DNA of 64,000 bases from Lacticaseibacillus chiayiensis (GTDB taxonomy: Bacteria; Bacillota; Bacilli; Lactobacillales; Lactobacillaceae): assembly GCF_004123795.1 (NCBI RefSeq), contig NZ_MSSM01000026.1:16289-80288 (forward strand), given 5' to 3'. The translations under genes and the position numbers were made by a program. The notes under the pieces are model-generated. The model was not told where the DNA came from. It saw only the letters and a program-made list of their open reading frames with translations, and did not search any database. This document shows, piece after piece, positions 42,416-50,746 of the stretch (position 1 is the first letter of the stretch; each line of letters opens with the position of its first letter).

Positions 42416-42703
42416 ATGAATAAAAAAGAAAGCCAGTTATTTCAGGCAATTGACACTGCCTACAATGATCCGGAAATGGCAACGTATCCGGAAATTCGCT
42501 GTGATTTGTTACTGGCGGCACAGAACTTGCAAAACGGGCAACCTTATCAGATCGTGGCGGTTAAATTGAAGCGGACGATTACCCGGTACGTTTTGCTTAA
42601 CCACCTGCAGATGCCTGCTGCGGTGGGACGTTTGTTCGTTGCGATTGGTCCGATGGGTGAACGGTATGACGGTGAAGCGACTGTTTTCAGTTTGTTTTTT
42701 TAG
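42416..42703 (+). CDS. Bacteriocin immunity protein, EntA-immunity-like
   Basis: A 95-residue soluble helical protein (AIDTAYNDPEMATYPEIRCD ... LKRTITRYVLLNHLQMPAAV) resembling the immunity-like gene at 20424. GAGGTGACGAA precedes ATG 42416. It is divergent from the bacteriocin at 42167, so it may be the immunity factor for it or an orphan. Its stop lies only 20 bp from the stop of the convergent membrane-protein gene. Confidence 0.65.
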   Translation: MNKKESQLFQAIDTAYNDPEMATYPEIRCDLLLAAQNLQNGQPYQIVAVKLKRTITRYVLLNHLQMPAAVGRLFVAIGPMGERYDGEATVFSLFF

Positions 42704-42723
42704 ATAGTGCTGCAGTTCGGCGA

Positions 42724-43527
42724 TTAAGGTCGAATGCCACTGCTTTTTCTTGATGGAAGTTGCAGGTCGGGGCGGTAAAAGAGCAAACCGACCGCACCGA
42801 GCATGCCGGCAATGCCCAGGATAACGGTTACCGCGGAGGATGGCAAAGCAAGGCCGAGTGTGGTGATCAGCCAGATGCCGAACCAGCCGAGAAAGATGAG
42901 AAAAATCGGCCGTAACCACAACGCCAAGGCTAGATTAATGGCACAAAGAATGAGCGAGAATTTGATGAGCGCCGGGCTTGACGGTGCAAATGCCGGCATG
43001 CCGCGAAAAAGGTAACCTGTCAAAAATGGCACGACCAGCATTAGCACAACAAATGACCACAATCCTATGACCGTTTTGCGGGAAAGCTTATTGAAGGAAG
43101 CACCGCGGGCAAACGAGCCACCAATCATGAGCAAGCCAAACAAATTGATGCCAATCACGTCGCTTAAGCTAAAGCGCAGACTCGGGCTGATTAGCATCAT
43201 CAGAATATTTTGAATGAGCAGGAACATGAAGAGTGGCCAGTACATCGTGAAGAAATAAGTGACCGAGATGTGCGGCAGCTCTTTTAAAATGTTATCGGCT
43301 GCGGCTTGCGGATCGTTACTAAAGAAGGTTGCCACTTTATGGCCGGATTGTTGCGCATCAATTAAGGTTGCCAATAAGTCGCTAATGGCATCCTCAATGG
43401 CATAGGGATCTTTACGCAGATCGCCGCGTAAATAGTTGATGACAGTCTCCGTGTAAGTGTAATCGGTGCCGTGAATCTTTTTGAGCTGTTGATCGTTTGC
43501 AGCACGAAGTTGGTTTAGTTTTTTCAT
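42724..43527 (-). CDS. DUF1129/DUF1048-like membrane protein, copy 1
   Basis: A 267-residue protein with a conserved soluble N-terminus (MKKLNQLRAANDQQLKKIHG) of about 80 residues and six membrane segments. It is a close paralogue of the protein encoded directly upstream (43558-44340): the first 75 residues are almost identical. GGAGGCGACACC lies upstream of ATG 43527. It forms an operon with the paralogue and a PadR regulator. The function is unknown; PadR-linked membrane proteins of this kind are often stress- or drug-responsive. Confidence 0.75.
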   Translation of the reverse strand: MKKLNQLRAANDQQLKKIHGTDYTYTETVINYLRGDLRKDPYAIEDAISDLLATLIDAQQSGHKVATFFSNDPQAAADNILKELPHISVTYFFTMYWPLFMFLLIQNILMMLISPSLRFSLSDVIGINLFGLLMIGGSFARGASFNKLSRKTVIGLWSFVVLMLVVPFLTGYLFRGMPAFAPSSPALIKFSLILCAINLALALWLRPIFLIFLGWFGIWLITTLGLALPSSAVTVILGIAGMLGAVGLLFYRPDLQLPSRKSSGIRP

Positions 43528-43557
43528 GAGGTGTCGCCTCCTTGAAACTTGGTTGAA

Positions 43558-44340
43558 TTAGACAGGTAACTGTAATTTTGGCTCAGGATGATAGAATAAC
43601 AAAAGAGTGGCGATGATCATGCCGGCAATCGCGATACCAACAGTTAATGCCGAAGTGATCAACATCATGCCAATGAATGCCAGCAACCACACACAGGCCC
43701 ACGCGAGGAACAAGTAAGCAATTTTGCGAAAGCCCAAAGCACCGATTAGATTCAGTACGAAGAGGCTAACGCAAAAAAGCATAAGCGATGATCTGGAAAC
43801 TGAAAAAGGAGAGGTTCTTGCCAGCAAATATCCGATCGCTGGAAGCACGATCAGTATCAAAATAAAGCCAAACACAACACTATAAGCGGTTTTGCGCGAG
43901 AGTTTGTTGAATGTGACGCCGCGGGCAAATGGAATATTAACGAAAGCCAAAACAAACACTGTTGGGCCGACAACACTTATTAAGTTCAGCTGACTTTTCT
44001 GGCTTATTGTGGGGAAGATGCTCGCGGCAAAGAAGAACATGAGCACTGGCCAATATTGATTCAAGAGCGACCAAACAGGCACATGTGGCAATTCTTTTAG
44101 AATAAGATCTGCAGCCTTTTGGGGGTCATCGCTGAAAAAGCTTGCTACGCGGTGGCCGGACTTTTGGGCGTCAATGAGGGTCGCCAGTAGGTCGCTAATA
44201 GCCTCTTCAATGGCATAGGGATCTTTACTTAACTTGCTGCGTAAATAGACGATGACTGACTCCGTGTAGTTATAGTCCGTACCGTGAATCTTCTTGAGTT
44301 GTTGATCATTGGCGGCTCGGAGTTGGTTTAATTTTTTCAT
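43558..44340 (-). CDS. DUF1129/DUF1048-like membrane protein, copy 2
   Basis: A 260-residue paralogue of the downstream protein: the same soluble N-terminal domain and about six membrane segments with the conserved PFARGVTFNKLSRKT loop. Its ATG 44340 overlaps the PadR stop (ATGA) and has AGGAG upstream, showing translational coupling. The duplication with its neighbour is visible at the DNA level in the first 200 bp. Function unknown. Confidence 0.75.
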   Translation of the reverse strand: MKKLNQLRAANDQQLKKIHGTDYNYTESVIVYLRSKLSKDPYAIEEAISDLLATLIDAQKSGHRVASFFSDDPQKAADLILKELPHVPVWSLLNQYWPVLMFFFAASIFPTISQKSQLNLISVVGPTVFVLAFVNIPFARGVTFNKLSRKTAYSVVFGFILILIVLPAIGYLLARTSPFSVSRSSLMLFCVSLFVLNLIGALGFRKIAYLFLAWACVWLLAFIGMMLITSALTVGIAIAGMIIATLLLFYHPEPKLQLPV

Positions 44341-44669
44341 GACGATTCGTCTCCTTGGTTGAGATTTGTCATGGCCTGAACCAGTTGATGCCATTGTTGT
44401 TGAAAAATGGTGAGCGTCTTTTCTCCTTCATCAGTGAGATGGTAGTATTTGCGGTCAGGGCCATTGCCGGTTGGTCGGCGGACACCGATGATGAGTTTAT
44501 TTCTCTGTAGCTTTAACAGTAAGGGATAGATGGTGCCTTCGGGGATGTCGCCAAATCCCAGCGCGGCTAACTTTTCATGCAGCGCGTAGCCGTAAATATC
44601 ACCTTGCTGAATGATTTGCAAGATGGCCCCTTCCAGAATGCCTTTTAGCATTTGCGATGAAGGTTGCAT
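44337..44669 (-). CDS. PadR-family transcriptional regulator
   Basis: A 110-residue winged-helix repressor of the short PadR-s2 class. Characteristic features are ILEGAILQIIQQGDIYGYAL, IPEGTIYPLLLKLQRNKLI and the wing GNGPDRKYYHLTDEGE. GGGAGGC lies upstream of ATG 44669. It is the first gene of a three-gene operon with two paralogous membrane proteins. Repeated ACAAGGTAT elements overlap its promoter, which suggests autorepression. Confidence 0.92.
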   Translation of the reverse strand: MQPSSQMLKGILEGAILQIIQQGDIYGYALHEKLAALGFGDIPEGTIYPLLLKLQRNKLIIGVRRPTGNGPDRKYYHLTDEGEKTLTIFQQQWHQLVQAMTNLNQGDESS

Positions 44670-44685
44670 GGCCTTGCCTCCCTCG

Positions 44686-44739
44686 ATACCTTGTTAGGCA
44701 TAGTATAATCATAGCGGAATACCTTGTAAAGCAAGATAT
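44686..44739 (-). promoter_or_regulatory. PadR operon promoter and candidate operator
   Basis: Minus strand TTTACA (44730-44725), 17-bp spacer, TATACT (44707-44702). ATACCTTGT occurs at 44686 and 44719, 33 bp apart; the second copy is part of an inverted repeat ATACCTTG-TAAAG-CAAGATAT over the -35 box. Confidence 0.6.
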
Positions 44740-44751
44740 CTTAGCTAAAAA

Positions 44752-44774
44752 AAGCCAGCGCAATTGGCTGGCTT
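44752..44774 (-). terminator. Terminator of the XRE gene at 44798
   Basis: AAGCCAGC/GCTGGCTT stem followed on the minus strand by a T7 run. Confidence 0.85.
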
Positions 44775-44797
44775 GAGAATGGTATGAATGCTGAAAG

Positions 44798-45445
44798 TTA
44801 AGGCTTTTCTTTGAGTTCGGTGAAGCCAAAGATCACAAAAATAATACTGAATGTTTCGGCTACTGGCTTCACAAGCAGGCCTGAATAGTAGCCGATTAAG
44901 TAAGCTGCCTCGTCAGAGATTGATTTAGAAATGTGAAGCGTCATACTGCCTTCCACGCCAATAAATATTAAGACAAAACCTAAGCCGATTCCCAGTACCG
45001 TTAGCAAAAGTTTATGAGAAAAGCTGTCAATCCAAGCATGATAATTAGGATAGTGAGTCGCTAAGATGACTAAATTAATGATTAAAGCGATGGCAAGCCA
45101 TCCTGATAATTGTCGCGTGTCAGATGGAAAATTTTTTACAGCCAAAATACCTAAAATAAGAACGACGTTTAGATAATATGTAACTTGAAAGTACCGGTTG
45201 TCTCGTTGCGACTGTTTACTGATTGTTTCGTAATGCTCCATCATGTTCTGATCCTCCCTAAGTAATTGATCCAAAGAAATGTTATAAAAATCGCTGATGC
45301 AAACCAATGTTCCGACGTCGGGGAAGCTACGCGCGTTCTCCCAACTGGAAATGGTTTTGGCTGAAACGTGGAGTTGCTCGGCAACTTGTGTTTGGGTTAA
45401 GTGCTGCTTTTGCCGTGCTAGTTTCAGTTTGTCGCTAAGTTGCAT
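44798..45445 (-). CDS. XRE-family regulator with membrane domain, copy 1
   Basis: A 215-residue protein. An N-terminal HTH_3 domain (LKLARQKQHLTQTQVAEQLH, about residues 6-60) is joined to a C-terminal half with four membrane helices. It is a paralogue of the gene upstream (45688-46359). This architecture occurs in Firmicutes as membrane-tethered regulators; the signal is unknown. The start at ATG 45445 is supported by GGTGGTGAAG just upstream. It could regulate nearby membrane-protein genes, but no operator evidence is seen. Confidence 0.82.
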   Translation of the reverse strand: MQLSDKLKLARQKQHLTQTQVAEQLHVSAKTISSWENARSFPDVGTLVCISDFYNISLDQLLREDQNMMEHYETISKQSQRDNRYFQVTYYLNVVLILGILAVKNFPSDTRQLSGWLAIALIINLVILATHYPNYHAWIDSFSHKLLLTVLGIGLGFVLIFIGVEGSMTLHISKSISDEAAYLIGYYSGLLVKPVAETFSIIFVIFGFTELKEKP

Positions 45446-45574
45446 GTTCTTCACCACCTGTTGTTAATGTTAAGGTTTGGCTAAAAATGTACAAGGCCTT
45501 TTGCAAAATAGTGGCTCTATGAATCGTAGAGTTGTTGGTGTGGCGCAGATTGGGGACTATTCACATACAAAGAG

Positions 45575-45617
45575 AAAAGCTCAGCTAACAGCAAAAAAGC
45601 TCAGCTAACAGCAAAAA
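45575..45617. repeat. 20-bp tandem duplication
   Basis: AAAAGCTCAGCTAACAGCAA occurs twice in tandem (45575 and 45595). The second copy runs into the terminator stem of the XRE gene at 45688. Confidence 0.8.
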
Positions 45618-45637
45618 AGCTTGGTTCAAGACCAAGC
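45612..45637 (-). terminator. Terminator of the XRE gene at 45688
   Basis: Minus strand GCTTGGT-CTTGA-ACCAAGC stem followed by TTTTTT. Confidence 0.8.
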
Positions 45638-45687
45638 AAGAAACAGATTTATGATTTTTGTACCCCAAGCATACTATGAATAAAAGA

Positions 45688-46359
45688 CTAATTTTTGTCC
45701 AAAATCTCTTCAGAACCGAAGACGATGAAGATGCTACTGAGAGTCCCAGCGATGATGTTTATAGCAACACCTAACTTTGCACCAGCAAGATAGCCTTGAG
45801 CAGCCTGGGCAGAATAAGCAGAACTGTTGATGTCCGTAGGGATGTTAGTCGGTTGGTTCAGAAACGGTAAAAGAATGATTGTAGCGATGCCAATGGTGAG
45901 AATGATCAGCAAAATTCTGCGCGGCCATGAACGAATCCATAGCCGGTAATTCGGATAATGTGTGGCCAAGACAATCAGATTGACGAAGAATGCCAACATT
46001 AACCAACTGCCATATTGCCGTAAAATAGGCGGTGTGTTGCTGAGCATATGAACAATTACAAATCCCAAAATAAACACAAGGTTAACGAAATAAGTGACCT
46101 GAAAAATGTGTTTGTCGCGTAGTGCGTGTTTGTCGATCGTCTCATAGTGTTCCATCATGGTTTGATCCTCCCTTAGTAAGCGATCTAATGAAATGTCATA
46201 GAAGTCGCTGATTTTGACGAGTGTGCTAATGTCGGGGAAGCTACGCGCGTTCTCCCAACTAGAAATGGTTTTGGGCGAAACGTGGAGTTGCTCGGCGACT
46301 TGTGTCTGTGTGTAGTGCTGTTGCTGGCGTGCCATTTTGAGTTTGTCGCTGAACTGCAT
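45688..46359 (-). CDS. XRE-family regulator with membrane domain, copy 2
   Basis: A 223-residue paralogue of the 44798-45445 protein, with the same HTH_3 domain (residues 6-60, QVAEQLHVSPKTISSWENAR) and four membrane helices. The start at ATG 46359 has AAGGGGGG upstream. The two genes are separate units, each with its own terminator. The region 100-120 (LRDKHIFQVTYFVNLVFILG) aligns well between copies, while the C-terminal periplasmic-facing loops differ, suggesting different signals. Confidence 0.82.
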   Translation of the reverse strand: MQFSDKLKMARQQQHYTQTQVAEQLHVSPKTISSWENARSFPDISTLVKISDFYDISLDRLLREDQTMMEHYETIDKHALRDKHIFQVTYFVNLVFILGFVIVHMLSNTPPILRQYGSWLMLAFFVNLIVLATHYPNYRLWIRSWPRRILLIILTIGIATIILLPFLNQPTNIPTDINSSAYSAQAAQGYLAGAKLGVAINIIAGTLSSIFIVFGSEEILDKN

Positions 46360-46522
46360 ACCTTTACCCCCCTTGAGAACATTGTCAAAGCATTTTTGAT
46401 TTTGCACAAGTCTTTTTTGCTCAGTTTTGGTCTAAGAATCATAGAGTGCCGATGTGACGCGGTTTTAGTGATTACCGTGAGAGGTTGACAGCCGCGCGAA
46501 TCCTTAAAATGCCAGGACGAAC

Positions 46523-46566
46523 AAAAACGTTCTGCAAGACAGTTGTTTGTCTGGCGGAACGTTTTT
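46523..46566 (-). terminator. Terminator of the lipase-like gene
   Basis: AAAAACGTTCTGC pairs with GCGGAACGTTTTT, with inner AGACA/TGTCT pairing. Confidence 0.82.
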
Positions 46567-46606
46567 GATAAGACATCTTGTGAGGTACTCATGCACATGT
46601 GCTACT

Positions 46607-47662
46607 TTAATGGATTTGCACCAGCGATCCCGCCATTGCACCAAGCAAACCGCGGAATGAACGACCCAGCTGCTTGCGATGATGCTTGTCCAAACTACGA
46701 AAAGCGTGGAAATAGTGGCGCCAGAGGTTTTTGGTTTTCGCCAAATCATCAATGGTGATGGCGTTGCCACTGCGAAGAATTCGGTACAAAGCATCAACGG
46801 TGATTGCGGTGGCCGTGGCGTCGAGACCGGCTAGCCAGAGTGCGATTGTTTTTTGAAAATAGCGCGATACCCATGTCGTTGTCGCTAAATGCGTAAAGGT
46901 ATCATCCGCAATGTTCCATGTCAAGACATCATGTTGACCGAATAATTTGACCCGGCTTTTAACGACTTCGAAATTGGTCGCTGGATCTAAACTCACGCCA
47001 ATAAGGGAGCTTTGCGGCACAAGCTTGGTCACACGGTCGCGATGACTGGGATCGAGCGGCACACCACTAGGCCCATCAAAACTGTAAACATGTGCTACTT
47101 GATCAGCAAGCGGTTCTGGCAGATGGTCAAACGCGTAAATGGCAAGACTGCCGCCTTTGGAGTGTCCGGTTAGATAGTAAGTGCCGGGATGACGGCTGAT
47201 TTGCTTAGTCAGATAGCTTAACGCCCGTCGCTGTGCTGGAATCGCCGACATGAAGCTCATGTTGAGATCTTCTTTCCAGCCGACCAGTTTATTGGTTGTG
47301 CCGCGAAAACTGACACAATACACACCAGGTGCCAGTGTGAAGGTGATCGCAGCAAAGTCTTCTTCATTCCGGTGGCTGCAGGTTTCAAGCCAGTTTGTCC
47401 AGGTAACCCGCGCAAATCGCTTACTTTGATGCATTGCGTGTAACATTGCTTGGTGCGTCGGAATTGCCCAAGTAGTTAAAGTCGCTTTATGCAACCGCAA
47501 TGTGTCATTTAAATCGGCAAACCGCGCATACGGCTGGCCAATGAGGTAATTAAAATTCAAATAACCGAGTTGCGCAAATAAGCCGGCATCTAGCTCGGTC
47601 AATGGAACTTGTTGAAATGACGCCAAACTCGGGCGTTTCGGGTAATCGGCAATTGAAGGCAT
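46607..47662 (-). CDS. Mbeg1-like (DUF2974) alpha/beta hydrolase
   Basis: Lipase-like protein of 351 residues. The fold is marked by VSFRGT (117-122) and the nucleophile elbow GHSKGG (166-171, Ser168), followed by YSFDGPSG and conserved acidic and histidine residues. No signal peptide is present, so it acts in the cytoplasm. The start at ATG 47662 has AGGAG 7 nt upstream. Lysophospholipid or acyl-ester substrates are likely by family, but not shown. Confidence 0.82.
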   Translation of the reverse strand: MPSIADYPKRPSLASFQQVPLTELDAGLFAQLGYLNFNYLIGQPYARFADLNDTLRLHKATLTTWAIPTHQAMLHAMHQSKRFARVTWTNWLETCSHRNEEDFAAITFTLAPGVYCVSFRGTTNKLVGWKEDLNMSFMSAIPAQRRALSYLTKQISRHPGTYYLTGHSKGGSLAIYAFDHLPEPLADQVAHVYSFDGPSGVPLDPSHRDRVTKLVPQSSLIGVSLDPATNFEVVKSRVKLFGQHDVLTWNIADDTFTHLATTTWVSRYFQKTIALWLAGLDATATAITVDALYRILRSGNAITIDDLAKTKNLWRHYFHAFRSLDKHHRKQLGRSFRGLLGAMAGSLVQIH

Positions 47663-47827
47663 GTTTCTACTCCTAGTTCTTGAATAACCGTTCAAACTCA
47701 TTACTTCTAGTTTAACCGCTTTATGTGACTGACGTATGTGATTTGCTTTACAGATTGGTTTCTTTTAATGTTCTTTTTAGAAAATCACCCGCTTTGAAAA
47801 TGATATATTAATTTTGGAGGTGCTAAC

Positions 47828-49027
47828 ATGCCGGACTTAGCACAATCGACGTTTGTTTTGCCACAGGATGCAGCCTTGACTTCAGCGCAGGCTGCCTTGA
47901 AACAACACATTTACGACTTCATCATCACCAATTATTCAAGGAGGCAGACACATCTGTTGATCATTTCAGGGGACGCGGGATCTGGTAAAAGCGTGGTACT
48001 GGACGCGGCGTTTGCCCAGTTGCAACAAGCCGCGCGTGCAGATGGTGGGACACTCGCAGGAACGGACAATAAGCTGTTGGTTAATCACAACGAGATGCTG
48101 AAGATTTACAAGGAAATTGCCGGGACCAAAACTTATTTTCGCAAAAAAGATTTCATGAAGCCGACGCCGTTTATTAACGCGTATCGAAAACTAGGCAAGA
48201 AAGCTGATGTGGTATTTATTGACGAAGGGCACCTGCTTTTGACGGCGCCGGATCCATATAACAATTTTCGGGACACCAATCAGCTGGCAGATATCCTTCA
48301 CTTGGCGAAACTAGTGGTGCTCGTCTTTGATTTTCATCAACTGGTTAAACTGAAAAGCTTCTGGACACCGGCGTTGCTCAAGCGTGTCACCCGCGATTAT
48401 CCGGTCACGCATTATCGGTTAACCGAGCAGATGCGGGTGGGGGATGCAGCGGTAAGTCACTGGATTGACCAGTTTGTGCGGGGCCGCATCACGCCGATGC
48501 CGCAGTCGACATCTTTTGACTTTCGGATTTTTGCTGACGGTCAGCCGATGTATCAGTTGATTCAGCAACGCGATGCCGCGGTCGGCCTATCGCGCATGAT
48601 TGCGACGGCGGACTATCCGTTTACGGTATTGGACAACAAAACATGGTATGTCACTGCCGGATCCTTGCGTTTGCCATGGGACAAAATCAACTTCACAGAT
48701 CGGCCGTGGGCACAACGACCGGAAACGCTCCACGAGGTCGGTTCGATTTATACTATACAGGGATTTGACTTAAATTATGCTGGCGTTATTTTAGGGCCAA
48801 GTCTCGGCTACGACAGGCAACGCGATCGCCTGACCGTCAACTTGGCACAGTACCAAGACAAAGAAGCCTTCAAAAAGCGGCCGAATCTGGCAGACACGCA
48901 GGATGCTAAAGCAGCGATTATGATGAATGCCATCAATATCTTGTTAAAAAGGGCAAAGCATGGCTTATATCTGTATGCAGCTGATCCGGCATTGCGGGAA
49001 CGACTGTTGGAGGGTACAAAGCGATGA
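47828..49027 (+). CDS. DUF2075 P-loop ATPase/helicase-like protein
   Basis: A 399-residue protein with Walker A GDAGSGKS (48-55), Walker B VVFIDEGH, a sensor region FDFHQL and a superfamily-1-like motif HYRLTEQMR. The C-terminal SIYTIQGFDLNYAGVI and KHGLYLYA are SF1 helicase motifs V/VI equivalents. DUF2075 proteins are related to the schlafen/UvrD group and act on nucleic acid; some are linked to phage defence or RNA metabolism. GGAGG precedes ATG 47828. It stands alone. Confidence 0.85.
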   Translation: MPDLAQSTFVLPQDAALTSAQAALKQHIYDFIITNYSRRQTHLLIISGDAGSGKSVVLDAAFAQLQQAARADGGTLAGTDNKLLVNHNEMLKIYKEIAGTKTYFRKKDFMKPTPFINAYRKLGKKADVVFIDEGHLLLTAPDPYNNFRDTNQLADILHLAKLVVLVFDFHQLVKLKSFWTPALLKRVTRDYPVTHYRLTEQMRVGDAAVSHWIDQFVRGRITPMPQSTSFDFRIFADGQPMYQLIQQRDAAVGLSRMIATADYPFTVLDNKTWYVTAGSLRLPWDKINFTDRPWAQRPETLHEVGSIYTIQGFDLNYAGVILGPSLGYDRQRDRLTVNLAQYQDKEAFKKRPNLADTQDAKAAIMMNAINILLKRAKHGLYLYAADPALRERLLEGTKR

Positions 49028-49172
49028 GTAAGTGAAACATCTCTTGTCGTTAAATTGCCAAAACAAATACCACGGGCACCGGTCCTTAAAAATTTTCTTT
49101 TAAAATTTGAGCAATTAAAAAATAAACGTTATTCTAAGGATGTTCCAAAAATTAATACAGGAGCTGATTTGT

Positions 49173-49730
49173 ATGGCTGAAAAGTATACTGCCGAAATCG
49201 TACCGTTGAATGCAGAGAAAATCGGTGTCAAGCCGCACGGGACTGCTGAGTTTACGATTGACGGTGCGCAGTTGCGGATTCACATTGAGATGTTTGATAC
49301 CCCGGCAAACGTCCAGCATTGGGAACATTTCCATGGTTTTCCAGATGGCAAGCCGGCGGAAATCGCAACGGCGGCGCAAGATGCAAACGGCGATGGCTTC
49401 GTTGATTTACCAGAGACAGAACCGGTTTCCGGTACGACAATGGTGCCGTTTGACGCGGAGCCTGCCAAGATGCATGTGCCGAATGACAGCTATCCGGTTG
49501 CTGATGCGGAAGGGCATTATGCCTATGAGAAGCTCGTTGATTTGAAGGAACTGCAACAGGCTTTCAAAGCCGCATTTGGCAGCGAAGATTTGCAACTGGA
49601 TAAACGGGTGATTTACATTCATGGCGTTCCGGATTCACTGAAGTTGCCTGATACAGTCAAGGGCACGGTCATGAACTACGACGCTCATGTCACGTTGCCA
49701 ATTGCGGTTGGTAAAATTGTCCGTGCTTAA
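49173..49730 (+). CDS. Hypothetical protein with a calcium-loop-like motif
   Basis: Soluble acidic protein of 185 residues. The motif DANGDGFVDLPE resembles an EF-hand or dockerin-type calcium loop. The HWEHFHGF stretch is His-rich, and the beta-rich core with late YIHGVPDS resembles CHRD-like domains, but I cannot assign the family firmly. No signal peptide is visible. The start at ATG 49173 has AGGAG 9 nt upstream; an earlier in-frame ATG (49140) lacks a ribosome-binding site. A single-gene unit with its own terminator. Confidence 0.65.
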   Translation: MAEKYTAEIVPLNAEKIGVKPHGTAEFTIDGAQLRIHIEMFDTPANVQHWEHFHGFPDGKPAEIATAAQDANGDGFVDLPETEPVSGTTMVPFDAEPAKMHVPNDSYPVADAEGHYAYEKLVDLKELQQAFKAAFGSEDLQLDKRVIYIHGVPDSLKLPDTVKGTVMNYDAHVTLPIAVGKIVRA

Positions 49731-49762
49731 TTACGGTTTATAAATAGATTATCTTCTCTTTT

Positions 49763-49808
49763 CCTGATCTATCCTTGCTATGAAAGCATTGACTGATCAG
49801 GATTTTTT
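49763..49808 (+). terminator. Terminator after the 49173 gene
   Basis: CCTGATC/GATCAGG stem with a 25-nt loop containing further pairing, followed by TTTTTT. Confidence 0.75.
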
Positions 49809-49926
49809 GTTGCCGGCAAAAGATCGGGTCACTTTTTTATAACATGTGTATTATTAGCGAGATGCATAGCCGAAATGATAAGCTTATTGTTAATATATTT
49901 AAAAAGTAATACATGGAGGCGAGGGT

Positions 49927-50469
49927 ATGGGGTTAAAACGAATTGTGATTAAAATTTTAATTTCAGGGGCGGCGATTTTAACCGTCATGAGTCTGCAAGG
50001 TGGCGGCATGAAAGCCAAACCGGTATCGGTCAAGACACAACAAGCAGCAATGCCGCAGCAGTCGCAAAAATCGATACCACTTTTCCAGCAAATGGCGGTT
50101 TTCCCGGATGGCTGTCAGCAGCCGCTTGCAGGTGGGGTGTTTGCTTTTTACCGGTTCGATATTAAAGGACGTAAACAATATCGGATGAAAAGCGGGAAGT
50201 GGCAACTTGTCGGCAATCCATTGACGGCAAAAGGTGTCTACCTTGCTCAAGCTGATCAGGTAGGTGTTGTGGGCATTACCGGAACATTGGGAGATGGGAA
50301 TTTTTATGTCGAAAGATTAAGGTTGCCAGCACGGTATGCCGTCAAGTTGCCGTTGCCGGTGAAAGTGGGCGTTAGTCAAGGGGACGTGACGGTGAACGGG
50401 CAACTGGTGCGTGGTCACGATTCGTTGCCGCGAGTTTATGCTATGCGTGTGGCGGCAACGCAGCAGTGA
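49927..50469 (+). CDS. Hypothetical secreted protein, 180 aa
   Basis: N-terminal signal peptide or anchor (KRIVIKILISGAAILTVMSL, about residues 4-23) followed by a basic, beta-rich domain with no known family. Two segments with Gly/Val patterns (GVVGITGTLGDGNFYVERL) suggest a beta-sandwich. GGAGGCGAGGGT precedes ATG 49927. No neighbour gives a functional clue. Confidence 0.6.
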   Translation: MGLKRIVIKILISGAAILTVMSLQGGGMKAKPVSVKTQQAAMPQQSQKSIPLFQQMAVFPDGCQQPLAGGVFAFYRFDIKGRKQYRMKSGKWQLVGNPLTAKGVYLAQADQVGVVGITGTLGDGNFYVERLRLPARYAVKLPLPVKVGVSQGDVTVNGQLVRGHDSLPRVYAMRVAATQQ

Positions 50470-50499
50470 AAAGGGTCAAATGACAAAACGTCGCGCTTG

Positions 50500-50711
50500 A
50501 CTTTTACCCTCCTGCCGCATACAATTCTCTTCATCAAGTCATAGTAGCGGCTCACAGAGATCAGGACATTAGCTGAAAGTTCTGAATGGCCCGCGAATCC
50601 AAGCTTGAGGTTGCGTGTCACACTAATTAAATCATAAAAAAGCGCAAAGCACTGCTTTGAACGAGAATGGTACCGCCTTAACGGGTGTCTCGATCAAAAC
50701 GGTGCTTTTTT
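50500..50711 (+). promoter_or_regulatory. T-box riboswitch leader of proBA
   Basis: The region ends in an antiterminator-like GAGAATGGTACCGC (T-box core GGTACCGC) followed by a competing terminator: AAAGCAC-TGCTTTGAA-CGAGA pairs with TCTCG-ATCAAAACG-GTGCTTTTTT (to 50711). An upstream stem-I-like region (about 50540-50640) is less clear. This fits control of proline synthesis by uncharged tRNA-Pro. Confidence 0.6.
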
Positions 50712-50746
50712 GAATTCTGACAAGGTTGTAGCAAGTGGAGGTAGCA

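Noticed and set aside
49120..49130. ATAAACGTT as a seventh LytTR site
   Set aside because: A single element only; no partner 21 bp away and no suitable -10 box at 30 bp.
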